From positions 1,488,001 through 1,552,000 of the forward strand of contig CAWIMB010000002.1 in assembly GCA_963837155.1 (NCBI GenBank): a stretch of 64,000 nt of DNA. Reading direction: 5' to 3'. The notes under the pieces were generated by a model. That model was not told the origin of the DNA. It made no database searches and was given only the letters and a program-made list of their open reading frames with translations. Made by a program: the position numbers and the translations under genes. This document shows positions 26,286 through 36,783 of the stretch, in pieces (the stretch's first letter is position 1; each line of letters starts with the position of its first letter). The DNA comes from DASQHW01 sp963837155 (GTDB lineage Bacteria > Actinomycetota > Acidimicrobiia > IMCC26256 > PALSA-610).

Positions 26286-28433
26286 GTGCGGAATGGGCGG
26301 CTGACCAAGCTGATCTTGGTCGTGGGGACGTCGGTGGCACTGCTCGCCGGCGTCGGGCTCGCGCAGGCCGCGCCGGGTCCGAAGCCAACACCGACGCCGG
26401 GACCGACGGCGCTGACCGCGACCGTCGGACGAAATCTCATGCCGGTCAATCTGTCGTGGACGACGGGCCTCGAGGCGACCGACACGGTCGAGCGAAGTGC
26501 GCTGCCCGACCGCGGGTTCGCACCGATCGGTACTCCCAAGAAGGTGCGACGGCCGGGCACGCATGGCCGCTTCCGCGACAAGTTCGTGACCCTGGGATCG
26601 ACGTATTACTACAGGGTGGCAGGTGCCACGAGCACCGGCACGGTGTACAGCGAGGTCCTGCCGTGGCGGATCGGTGCCGCGCCATCGACGATCGGGACGG
26701 CGACCACGACCACGACTCCGCCGCCCGGCAACACCGGTGGCCAGGAGTTGTGGGCGCACGGCTTCGGCAATCCGAGCATCCAATCCGGAAGCCGCGTCGC
26801 AGTCGACGGTTCCGGCGAAGCGACGCTCATCTCGATCGGGTACGGCTGGTCGAACTTCGGTCCGCCGTCCGACGACCAAAAGTGCACACCCCCGGCGACC
26901 GCCGGCCCCGATGATGTGCCGCCCGCGAATCTGCCCCTCTGTATCGGGTTTGCAGGATTCGCAAACGGAGGCGTCGTGCACTACGCCGCCGACGGCACCG
27001 CGCGGTGGGGACACGCCCTGCCGCGCGCTCCCGTCAGGCATTGCCGTCGATCCCCGCAACGGCGACATCGTGGTCACGGGTTCCTTTACGTCCTTCACGG
27101 ACTTCGGCGCGGGGTGTGTCACGGCCCACGCGCCCGTGACCTGGCACGGAGAAAGTGGCTGTACACGTCAAGCGGGCGGCAACGGCTACACGGACATGTT
27201 CGTGGCGCGTTACACCAAGAACGGCGCGCTCGTCTGGGCGCGCAGCTACGGGGTCGCGCCGGCCACGACGCGCGGATGGGCGGCGCCGAATGCGATCGCG
27301 GTCGACCCGTCCGGGAACGCGGTCGTGACCGGACAGTTCACCGACTCGGTCAACCTCGGATCGGGCACGCTCACCAGCGCCCCCCTGAATGGCGGACGCG
27401 GAGTGTTCGTCGCGTCGTACAGCGCGGCGGGAACGGCAAACTGGACGAAGGCGTTCTGGCCCGTCGTGGCATCCGATCGAGACGCCTTTGCCGACTCCGG
27501 GAGCACCGCCGTCGCGGTTGATCTCCACGGGAACGTCGGCATCACGGGATTCTTCAAGGGTGTATTCAATCTGCCCGGCATCGACAAGGCGAGCACCGAC
27601 GACTGCCCGACCCCGAAGAGCCGGTCGCGTGCGGCGCGGACCGGACGGCGGAGCAGGCCAAGGCGAAGAAGGAATCCCGAAACCCCAAGATTCCCTATAG
27701 CGACGACCTCTTCATCGCCGAACTTTCGAATGCGGGCGCCGTGATGTGGGCGAAGCCGTTGGGCGGAGACATCGGACCATCTGCGTCGGCGGCACCGCTT
27801 CGCTTCTCCTCCGCCGACCGGGGGCTCAGCGTCGCCTTCGAGCCGGACGGTTCGCTTGTAGGCGGCGGCTACTTCAGTGGCTCGGTGAACTTCGGCGGGC
27901 AAACCTTGACCAACCCGACCATCGTCAACGGCTACGGCACATTTCCCGAAGGCGACATGTACCTCGTGCAATACTCGCCGACCGGCGTGCACCAATGGTC
28001 GAAAAACTTCGTGCCGTCGGACCCGCACGGATTGGTCACGATGGCGACCGGTCTCGCGACCGCGCCGAACGGCGACATCGTGGTCGGCGGCCAGATATTC
28101 AACTCGATCGACTTCGGCGGCGGTGTGCTCTCCGCGTGTCACATCAATCCCGACAACGACGCGTTCGTCGCCAAGTTCACGGCCTCCGGGACCCACCGGT
28201 GGTCGCACCGCTGGGGCACCTACCCGTACGACGACATGGTCAACGGCGTGGCGGTGAACGGCGCCGGCGAGGTGCTCGCCGTCGGCAAGTTCGGCAAGGA
28301 GATCGACTTCGGCGGGAACGACGGGCACCTGTTCATCCATCCGAAGCTGGATGCCAACGGCAAGCCGGTGCTCAACAGTGACGGCACGCCGCAGGGGCTC
28401 GAGGACGGGTTCGTCGTCAAGCTCTCTTCGTAA
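26286..28433 (+). CDS. Secreted FN3-like plus beta-propeller protein, copy 2 (two frameshifts)
   Basis: About 715 residues, with the same architecture as copy 1: signal peptide (RLTKLILVVGTSVALLAG), FN3-like domain, short Pro/Thr linker and SBBP-like blades. It starts at GTG 26286 behind GGAGGG. The frame shifts at about 27030 (CCGCGCGCT run) and returns at about 27610, where a C is missing from a CCCC run; the corrected segment reads DDCPDPEEPVACGADRTAEQ. It is longer than the other copies through an insertion in the mid-propeller (AEQAKAKKESRNPKIPY) and a C-terminal loop (HPKLDANGKPVLNSDG). It lies 42 bp after copy 1 with no terminator between, so all three are probably one transcript. Confidence 0.8.
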
Positions 28434-28473
28434 CGAGCCAGGCAAACGCAACAACATCCCAGGGAGGGAAATC

Positions 28474-30429
28474 GTGGGGAAGGGGCGGCTGACCAAGCTT
28501 CTCTTGGTCGTGGGAACATCGGTCGCGATGCTCGGAGGCGTGGGGCTCGCGTACGCGGCGCCGGGTGGGCATGCGACACCGACGCCGGGACCGACCGCGT
28601 TGACGGCGACCGTCGGACGCAACGGCATGCCGGTCAACCTGAAGTGGACGACGGGTCTCGAGACGGCCGACACCGTCGAGCGCAGCCTGCAACCCGATCA
28701 CGGGTTTGCGCCGCTCGCGCCCGCGAAGCGCGTGCGTCGCGCCGGCGCGCGCGGGAGTTACCATGACAAGGCCGTGACGTGGGGAACGCGGTACTACTAC
28801 CGGGTCGCGGGTGCGACGAGCACCGGAACGGTGTACAGCGAGGTCTTGCCCTGGCAGGTCGGTGTGGCACCGCCGACGACCGGTACCACGCCGACAACGA
28901 TCGCGCCGCCGCCGAACACCGGCGGGCAGCCCCAGTGGTGGCAAGGTTTCGGCGACGACCAGCGCAGCCGCGACATCCCGTTCAACGTCGTGAGCACGCC
29001 CGACGGCGGGATCACGTTCTCGTCCGGCATCAGCTCGATCGTCAACTTCGGGCCGGCCGACCCGCACTGCGTCACGCCGCCGCGGAACACGAATCCGCCC
29101 CGGCCGCCGTTGTGCGCGGGCATCCCGTACAGCAGCTCGATCGCAATCGTGCACGAGACGGCCAACGGCACCGCGGTGTGGCAGCGGACGATGAAGGTCC
29201 AGAGCGCGAACATCGCGGTCGACCGCCGCAACGGTGACATCGTCATCGCCGGCACGTTCATCGGCTCGGTCGACTTCGGCGCCGGCCTCATCACGTCCCA
29301 GCCCGCGGACCTCACCAACGTGTACGTCGCGCGGTACACGAAGGACAACGCGCTCGTGCGTGTCGCCGCGTATCACGGCGGCGCGCAGTCGTGGGCGAAC
29401 CCCACCGCGGTGGCGGTCGGTCCCGCCGGTGAGGTCGTCCTCACCGGCTACATGGTCGGCACGTTCGATTTCGGCGCTCAGCCGCCGGCGCGGAGCGCGA
29501 ACGATCCCAGCATCACCGGGCAGCGCGACCTGTTCCTGGCTTCGTGGAGCGCGACCGGAACACCCAACTGGTCGAAGGCGTACTCGCCGCATGCGAGCAA
29601 CGGCCGTCTCGGCGATGCCGGCGCCTACTCGGTTGCCATCGACGAGCAGGGCAACATCGGTGTCGCGGGCTTCTACAAGGGCACGATGAGCTTCGGAGGC
29701 AACACGTTCACCAGTGCCAAAGAATGCGTCGCGCCCGACCACGTCGCCGACTGCGCGAAGAAGGATCCGAGCCAGCGCAAGGACAGCAACGACGCCTTCA
29801 TCGCCGAATACACCGGCTCGGGTGGGCACGTCTGGTCCAAGGCGTTCGGCGGCCCGGCCGAGGACCGCAGCTATGCGGTCGCGTTCGAGCCGAACGGTGC
29901 GCTCGTCGCGGCCGGCCTCTTCACCGGCACGGTGGACTTCGGCGGCGGACCGTTGACGAACCGCTTCCAAGAGCAGCTCCCCGGCGGTCTCAACTACGGC
30001 GCGAGTTGGGAGAGTGACATCTTCCTGGTGCAGTACTCAGGTTCCGGTGCGCATCAGTGGTCGAAGCACTTCGTTCCTACCGGCTTCGCGAACAACAGCG
30101 CTCTCCCGCAAGCGCTCACGGTCGCCCCCAACGGCGACCTCCTGCTCGGTGGTTCGGTCCAGCGGGACGTCGATTTCGGCGGCGGTCCGCTCAACTGGTC
30201 CGGTGAGGCTGCCAACGACGACGCGTTCGTCGCGCGGTTCACGGCGACCGGGGCGCACCGATGGTCACGGCGTTTTGGGACGTGGCCGTATGAGGATCGC
30301 ACCAAAGGTGTCGCCGTGAATGCCGCCGGGGATGTGACCGCGGTCGGGTCGTGGACCAAGCAGATCGGCCCGCTCGGACCCAAAGACGAGAGCCTGGAGG
30401 ACATCTTCGTCGTCAGGCTCTCGCCGTGA
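28474..30429 (+). CDS. Secreted FN3-like plus beta-propeller protein, copy 3
   Basis: A 651-residue exported protein with an intact frame. It starts at GTG 28474 behind GGGAGGG. Its signal peptide (RLTKLLLVVGTSVAMLGG) and FN3-like domain are nearly those of copy 2. Its propeller differs more at the start (GFGDDQRSRDIPFNVVSTPD), where copies 1 and 2 have GFGNPSIQ. Blades keep the DAFVARFTATGAHRWSRRFG type of ending. It has two cysteine-containing loops (SAKECVAPDHVADCAKKD). It is 40 bp downstream of copy 2 and 36 bp upstream of the probable selenoprotein. Confidence 0.83.
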   Translation: MGKGRLTKLLLVVGTSVAMLGGVGLAYAAPGGHATPTPGPTALTATVGRNGMPVNLKWTTGLETADTVERSLQPDHGFAPLAPAKRVRRAGARGSYHDKAVTWGTRYYYRVAGATSTGTVYSEVLPWQVGVAPPTTGTTPTTIAPPPNTGGQPQWWQGFGDDQRSRDIPFNVVSTPDGGITFSSGISSIVNFGPADPHCVTPPRNTNPPRPPLCAGIPYSSSIAIVHETANGTAVWQRTMKVQSANIAVDRRNGDIVIAGTFIGSVDFGAGLITSQPADLTNVYVARYTKDNALVRVAAYHGGAQSWANPTAVAVGPAGEVVLTGYMVGTFDFGAQPPARSANDPSITGQRDLFLASWSATGTPNWSKAYSPHASNGRLGDAGAYSVAIDEQGNIGVAGFYKGTMSFGGNTFTSAKECVAPDHVADCAKKDPSQRKDSNDAFIAEYTGSGGHVWSKAFGGPAEDRSYAVAFEPNGALVAAGLFTGTVDFGGGPLTNRFQEQLPGGLNYGASWESDIFLVQYSGSGAHQWSKHFVPTGFANNSALPQALTVAPNGDLLLGGSVQRDVDFGGGPLNWSGEAANDDAFVARFTATGAHRWSRRFGTWPYEDRTKGVAVNAAGDVTAVGSWTKQIGPLGPKDESLEDIFVVRLSP

Positions 30430-30465
30430 TCTGATCCGGCGCCGGCTGTGGTACGAAGTCCGTTC

Positions 30466-31486
30466 ATGGCCACGATCCTGACCGGTGAAGCGATCTACGA
30501 CGTCGACGCGGAGGCACGGCCCGGAACGCTGCTGCTCACGCCGTCCGCGCTCGCCGCGGTCACCGGCTGGGAGCTGCAGCCGGAGGGGCTTTGCCGCGAC
30601 GACGTGTGCGTGCCGACGCGCAAACGTCCGGACGTGCAGGTCGATGGTCGTGTCGACCTGCACGTCGTCGCCGAGCTGCTCGGCCGGCCGTTGGTGATCG
30701 ACGAAGAAACCGGGGTCGCGGCAGTCGGGGAGTCGGCTGCGACGCGCGCGGCGGAGCTCGCGTCGGGCCGCGTCGGCGATCTCGAGCTGTACGACGTCGA
30801 TGGCGATGCATTCGCGTGGTCGGCGATCGGCCGCAAGAAGAAGGTGCTGGTCACCTGGGCTTCTTGGTGAGGATGCCGTTACGACCTGCCAGGCTGGCAG
30901 GCACTGCATCTCGAGCTCGAGCCGCTGGGCTGCACGATCGTGACCGTCGCGCTCGACGAGGCCGATGCCGCACGTGAATGGATCACGGCCGCGGCGCCGA
31001 CACACCCGTCGCTGGTCGACCCGGAACACCTGGTTGCCGACCGGCTCGGTATCACCAACGTGCCGTCTTCGGTGTGGATCGACGAAGACGACCACGTCGT
31101 TCGCCGCGCCGGTCATTGCACCCGTCGACGATCTCTTCCGCGACTTCACCGGCGTCGACTCGTCGATACATCACGAGCAACTGCGCGCGTGGGTGCGTGA
31201 CGGCATCGCACCCGCGGTCCGCGAGGTACACGGTCCGTCGCCCGATGAACAGTTGGCGCGCGCGGAGCGGCGCCTGGGCGCGTACTTGCATCGAGACGGG
31301 CATGACAATCGCGCCGCGGTACACTTCGCCCGCGCCGCCGAGCTCGCGCCGATGGACTGGACGATCCGCCGCGGCACGCTCCCGCTCGTCGGCGACGATC
31401 CGTTCGGCCAGACGTTCTTCGACTTCATGACCGAATGGACCGACGCGGGCCGGCCTGGCTACGGCGCCGCCGACGGGAATTTCTAG
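30466..31486 (+). CDS. Thioredoxin-fold probable selenoprotein, ResA-like WAxxUGC type (frameshift near 31105)
   Basis: About 339 residues. From ATG 30466 the frame runs to an in-frame TGA at 30868-30870 and continues open in the same frame. The context is VLVTWASW-TGA-GCRYDLPGWQ, a thioredoxin-fold active site in which TGA stands where Cys is expected, giving U135-G-C137. The fold continues with GCTIVTVALDEADAAREW and the cis-Pro region ITNVPSSVWIDEDD. A SECIS-like hairpin follows the TGA (30872-30910). I recall that NCBI names a family 'ResA-like WAxxUGC motif-containing protein', which matches. Near 31105 (CGCCGCGCCGG) a one-step frameshift leads to PVDDLFRDFTGVDSS and a TPR-like tail ending at 31486. 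It is probably a redox enzyme; partner unknown. Confidence 0.8.
30872..30910 (+). promoter_or_regulatory. Candidate bacterial SECIS element
   Basis: Starting 2 bases after the TGA, GATGC (30872-30876) pairs with GCATC (30906-30910). Inside it CCTGCCA (30885-30891) pairs perfectly with TGGCAGG (30895-30901) around the loop GGC. A G-starting small apical loop about 21-23 bases after the TGA fits the known geometry of bacterial SECIS elements, which recruit SelB. Confidence 0.65.
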
Positions 31487-31510
31487 TCGGCGCCGCTACC
31501 CTTGACGGCC

Positions 31511-33100
<1,590 letters not shown>

Positions 33101-33113
33101 AAGAACACGAACA

Positions 33114-33152
33114 TGCGTGGCGAACTCGGCGCACAGCCGAGCACGTCACGCA
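33114..33152. terminator. Candidate bidirectional terminator hairpin
   Basis: Between two convergent genes, CTCGGC (33125-33130) pairs with GCCGAG (33136-33141) around GCACA. Outside it TGCGTG (33114-33119) faces CACGCA (33147-33152). AAAAG at 33098-33102 would give a short U run on the minus strand; no U-tract follows on the plus strand. Confidence 0.35.
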
Positions 33153-33937
33153 AGTTCGACGCGTTGGTCTGCAGGTGCATTGCGTTCGGCGTTGGCGACG
33201 CGCTCCTGGATCACGACGGTGTCGGGACGCATCTGACACTCGATGAACAGGCGGCCCTCGATGCGGAGGCCTTCGTCGAGCGGCACGCGCAACCCGTCGA
33301 AGATCGCGCGCTTGGCGGCGCGGATCGCGGCCGGTGGCTTGGTCGCAATCGGCCTGACCCACTCGAGCATCCGCTCGACGAAGCCGTCGTGGGGGAGCAC
33401 CGCCTCGACGAGGCCGATCCGCATCGCCTCGTCGGCCTCGACGATGCGGCCCGACAGGATCAGCTCCGCGGCGCGACCCGCGCCGACGAGCCGGGGAAGC
33501 CTTTGGGTGCCGCCCCCGCCCGGGATGATGCCGACCGAAACCTCGGGCTGACCGAAGTGGGCGCGATCACTCGCGACCCGCAGCGTGGACGCGAGGCACA
33601 GTTCACAGCCGCCTCCCCATGCCTGGCCGTCGACGGCGGCGACCACGGGCTGCGGCATCGTCTCGAGTTGCGCGAACGTGCGCCCCCACGAGCCCGGATC
33701 GCCCTCGACCGGCTCGCCCCGACCCATCGCAGCGAGATCGTCGAGGTCGGCGTGGGCGACGAAATACCCGGGCACACCGCCGGTGAGGACGAGCACCTGC
33801 ACGCCGGCGTCGGCGGCGACCTCACCCACGAGCTGTTCGAGCTCGGTCATCGCGGCCATCGACATGAGGTTGCGCGGGGGCCGGCGGAACGTCGCCAGTG
33901 CGACCGTGTCGAAACGTTCGAGCGTCCACGAGGTCAT
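33146..33937 (-). CDS. Enoyl-CoA hydratase/isomerase family protein
   Basis: A 263-residue crotonase-fold enzyme. The first oxyanion region is YFVAHADLDDL, then GQAWGGGCELCLASTLRVA carries the first catalytic Glu, and FGQPEVSVGIIPGGGGTQRL carries the second Glu and the CoA-binding loop. Both acidic residues needed for hydration are present. It probably acts in beta-oxidation or a related CoA pathway. ATG 33937 begins MTSWTLERFDTVALATF; a longer frame upstream is Arg/Cys-rich and not conserved. Only 32 bp separate it from the divergent Liv binding protein. Confidence 0.87.
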   Translation of the reverse strand: MTSWTLERFDTVALATFRRPPRNLMSMAAMTELEQLVGEVAADAGVQVLVLTGGVPGYFVAHADLDDLAAMGRGEPVEGDPGSWGRTFAQLETMPQPVVAAVDGQAWGGGCELCLASTLRVASDRAHFGQPEVSVGIIPGGGGTQRLPRLVGAGRAAELILSGRIVEADEAMRIGLVEAVLPHDGFVERMLEWVRPIATKPPAAIRAAKRAIFDGLRVPLDEGLRIEGRLFIECQMRPDTVVIQERVANAERNAPADQRVELA

Positions 33938-33969
33938 GCCGAACCGTACCTGTCGTACAGTCCGCGAAC
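33938..33969. promoter_or_regulatory. 32-bp divergent intergenic region, probable leaderless starts
   Basis: There is no Shine-Dalgarno for either gene. On the plus strand TACAGT (TAnnnT) ends about 8 bases before ATG 33970. On the minus strand TACGGT ends 5 bases before ATG 33937. GTAC occurs twice, 5 bases apart. The spacing fits leaderless transcripts from back-to-back promoters whose -35 elements lie in or near the opposite gene. Confidence 0.4.
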
Positions 33970-35307
33970 ATGTGTGGCCGAAGAGCTCTCGGAGTGGTCC
34001 TCCTCGCTGTCGTTCTGGCGGCGTGCGGGAGCAGCAGCAAGAAGCAATCGTCGTCGACGCCCGCATCGGGATCAGTGTCGACGGAGCTCGGCACAGGAGT
34101 GACGGCCGACGCCATCAAGATCGGCGTCATGATGATCGACTTCGACTGCGTCAAGGAGTACGTCGACGAGCTCCGTCCCGATCAGCAACAGGCGTTCCAG
34201 ATCTTCATCGACGACATCAACAACAAGGGCGGAATCAACGGCCGCAAACTCGTGCCGGTGTTCAAGACGTACTGCCCGATCAACTTCGCCACCGAGCTCG
34301 CAGCGTGCACTTCGCTCACCGAGGATCACAAAGTCTTCGCCGCGATCGGTACCTTCTACGACCCGAGCGGCGATGCTCAACTCTGTTTCTCCAAGCGCCA
34401 CCACACGGTCATCGTCGCCAATGCGCTCACGCAGGGACTGATCGACAAGGGACCCAAGGGCCTGATGGTGACGCCCGACATCATCCCCGAGCGACGCCTC
34501 AACGTCATCATGTCGTTGCTCAAATCGGAGGGGACGCTGAACGGAAAGAAGGTCGGCACGATCAGCAACGCGGCGAACCGATCACGCGTCACGAAAGTCG
34601 TGGTGCCGGGGCTACGCGACCTCGATGTCGAACGTGGTACGGACGCGACACTGACGATTACCGGTGGCGACACGACCGAGGCCCAAGCCCAGCTCGACAG
34701 CTTCGTCGAGCGGTGGAAGAGCGAAGGCACGAACGCGCTGATCCTCGTCGGCGAGGACGTCGCGAACAAGCAGTTCGTCGACAAGGTCAAGAAGGCGATC
34801 CCCGACATGCAGCTGGTCGCGGACACCACGAGCATCCTGAGCAGCGGACGCGAAGAACAGAAGGCGCACATCTCGCCGAATCCATACGACGGCGCGATCA
34901 CCGCCGAGGGTCAGACCGGCGTCGAGCACACGAAGACGCCGCACTTCGCGTTCTGCCGTGACATCTGGGAGAAGGCGACCGACCGGAAGGTGCCATCGCC
35001 GAACGTCGTGGTCAAGCTGCCGAACGGCAAGCAGGACGACATCTACTCAGAGGTCGAGGAGGCGTGCTTGTTCACGAACATGTTCGCCACGATCGCCAAG
35101 CGCGTCGGCCCGTACCTCAACAACGACAACTGGATCCGTACGGTGAACACCTTCGGCGCAATCGATGTGACCTCGACGATCTACGCCTCGATCCACGAGG
35201 GCAAGTACGACGCCGATGACACCTACGGGCTCAAGGCGTACGACCCGACGATCCCCGAGATTGGCGACTGGAGGGACGTCACCCCCGTCCAGAACGTTGG
35301 CGGCTGA
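33970..35307 (+). CDS. Liv-type ABC substrate-binding lipoprotein 1
   Basis: A 445-residue lipoprotein. The signal ends in the lipobox LAAC (MCGRRALGVVLLAVVLAACG), then a Ser/Lys linker and a Peripla_BP_6-type two-lobe fold (TADAIKIGVMMIDFDCVKEY, INNKGGINGRKLVPVFKTY). It would capture a branched-chain-amino-acid-like or carboxylate solute outside the membrane. A paralogue follows at 35397. Permease and ATPase genes lie opposite at 36784-42031. ATG 33970 is fixed by the lipoprotein signal. Several cysteines (CPINF, CTSL, CFSK, CRDIW, ACLF) may form disulfides. Confidence 0.87.
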   Translation: MCGRRALGVVLLAVVLAACGSSSKKQSSSTPASGSVSTELGTGVTADAIKIGVMMIDFDCVKEYVDELRPDQQQAFQIFIDDINNKGGINGRKLVPVFKTYCPINFATELAACTSLTEDHKVFAAIGTFYDPSGDAQLCFSKRHHTVIVANALTQGLIDKGPKGLMVTPDIIPERRLNVIMSLLKSEGTLNGKKVGTISNAANRSRVTKVVVPGLRDLDVERGTDATLTITGGDTTEAQAQLDSFVERWKSEGTNALILVGEDVANKQFVDKVKKAIPDMQLVADTTSILSSGREEQKAHISPNPYDGAITAEGQTGVEHTKTPHFAFCRDIWEKATDRKVPSPNVVVKLPNGKQDDIYSEVEEACLFTNMFATIAKRVGPYLNNDNWIRTVNTFGAIDVTSTIYASIHEGKYDADDTYGLKAYDPTIPEIGDWRDVTPVQNVGG

Positions 35308-35335
35308 GATTCGGCGTCCTCCCGAGCGGGGGTGC

Positions 35336-35364
35336 GGGACAAACTGACGCAGGCGTCATATTGT
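35336..35364 (+). promoter_or_regulatory. Promoter with operator in the spacer (binding protein 2)
   Basis: A -35-like GGGACA (35336-35341) and a -10 TATTGT (35359-35364) are 17 bases apart. The inverted repeat CTGACGCAGGCGTCAT (35344-35359; arms TGACGC/GCGTCA) fills the spacer, the classic place for a repressor. The same CTGAC-N6-GTCA pattern occurs at 42091 and 44691. Confidence 0.55.
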
Positions 35365-35396
35365 TCTCGTTGTTCGCATGACCAGGGGGGATCCAC

Positions 35397-36779
35397 ATGC
35401 GGGTGCAGGAGGCCAGGCGGCATCGATCGCGTTCGTTCGTGTACCTCGCCGGGGTGCTGGCGACCGTCGTGGCGCTCGCCGCGTGTGGGAGTAGCAGCAA
35501 GCCGAAGGCCACGACGAACACCACCGCCCCGGCCGCGGGCGGCACCGCACCCCAGTCGACCGAGCTCGGCCAGGGCGTCACCGCGGACAGCGTGAAGCTG
35601 GGCATCGTCATCGTCGACTACGACAACGCGGTCATCTCCGCGAACGTCGATTTCACGCGCGGCCCGCAGCAGAAGATTTACCAGGCGTTCGTCGATGACA
35701 TGAACAACAACGGTGGCGTCGCGGGCGGCCTGAAGGTCGATCCGGTGTACGACGTCTACGCCCCGCTCGGAAGCGACCCGCCGCTTCGGGCCTGCACCAA
35801 GCTCACCGACGACGCCAAGGTCTTCGCGACCGTCGGTGTGTTGATCGACTTCGCCGGCGCCGCGCAGCTGTGCTTCACGAAGCAGCACAAGACGATCCTC
35901 ATCACCCACGAGCTGTCGCAAGACGTCATGGACAAGGCGCCGGGCGGCACGCTCCTCACCACTGACACACTCGCCGAGCGTTCGACACGCGACATGCTCG
36001 AAGCCGCGAACACCAAGGGGCTCTTGACCGGGAAGAAGTTCGGCATCCTCGCGGAGACCACCAACAAGTCGCGGATCAACGATGTCATCAAGCCCGAGCT
36101 GAAGAAGCTCAACATCCCGGTCGGTACCGCCGGCGTGCTCACGCTCGACCCTTCCGGCGACACGACGCAATCTCAGGCGCAGCTCGACAGCTTCATTGAG
36201 CGGTGGAAGGGCGAAAACATCACCGCACTGTTCGTGTCGGGTCTGGCGGCAGTCTCGAAGGTGTACATCCAGAAGATCCGCAAGGAACTGGGCGACATCT
36301 TGATCATGACCGATGGCGATTCGAGCGCGAAGGCCGCCGGTCAGGACGCTGCGAATGCCGGAGTGAATCCCAATCCGTACGACGGCATGTTCGCTTGGGT
36401 CGGGCTCACCGAACAGGAGCAGTTCGAGACGCCGTCGATGCAGGAGTGCGTGAAGGTCTGGGAGACCGCCAGCGGGACGAAGGTCGTTGCCCCGAAGGAC
36501 CTGAAGAAGGGCGCCGACGGCAAGCGGGCCGAGATCTGGATCACCGTCCGCGACGTGTGCAGCGACCTGAAGTTCTTCAAGACGATCGCCGACAAGGTCG
36601 GCAAGTACTTGAACAACGCCAACTGGGTCGACGCGGTCAACAACTTCGGCGAGATCACGATCGTCGCGACACCGAAGGCGACGTTGGGCACGGACAAGTA
36701 CGACGCATCCGACGGCGCGCAACTGGTCGAGTTCGACCCGGCCGCCGGCACCAGCGGCGACTGGAAGGTCGTCCCGTAA
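35397..36779 (+). CDS. Liv-type ABC substrate-binding lipoprotein 2
   Basis: A 460-residue lipoprotein with a Tat-neutral signal and lipobox LAAC (GVLATVVALAACG), a Thr/Ala linker and a Peripla_BP_6 fold. It shares with protein 1 ELGQGVTADSVKLGIVIVD, TQSQAQLDSFIERWKGE and NPNPYDGMFAW. ATG 35397 is preceded by AGGGGGGATC. It has its own regulated promoter (35336-35364). It probably feeds the fused permease/ATPase proteins encoded convergently just downstream; only 4 bp separate the two stop codons. Confidence 0.87.
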   Translation: MRVQEARRHRSRSFVYLAGVLATVVALAACGSSSKPKATTNTTAPAAGGTAPQSTELGQGVTADSVKLGIVIVDYDNAVISANVDFTRGPQQKIYQAFVDDMNNNGGVAGGLKVDPVYDVYAPLGSDPPLRACTKLTDDAKVFATVGVLIDFAGAAQLCFTKQHKTILITHELSQDVMDKAPGGTLLTTDTLAERSTRDMLEAANTKGLLTGKKFGILAETTNKSRINDVIKPELKKLNIPVGTAGVLTLDPSGDTTQSQAQLDSFIERWKGENITALFVSGLAAVSKVYIQKIRKELGDILIMTDGDSSAKAAGQDAANAGVNPNPYDGMFAWVGLTEQEQFETPSMQECVKVWETASGTKVVAPKDLKKGADGKRAEIWITVRDVCSDLKFFKTIADKVGKYLNNANWVDAVNNFGEITIVATPKATLGTDKYDASDGAQLVEFDPAAGTSGDWKVVP

Positions 36780-36783
36780 CCGG

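Noticed and set aside
30868..30870. TGA read as a true stop, giving a 134-residue protein and a second gene starting at about 30940
   Set aside because: The two halves are one thioredoxin fold in the same frame, the split falls inside the active-site motif, and no ribosome binding site precedes the second half.
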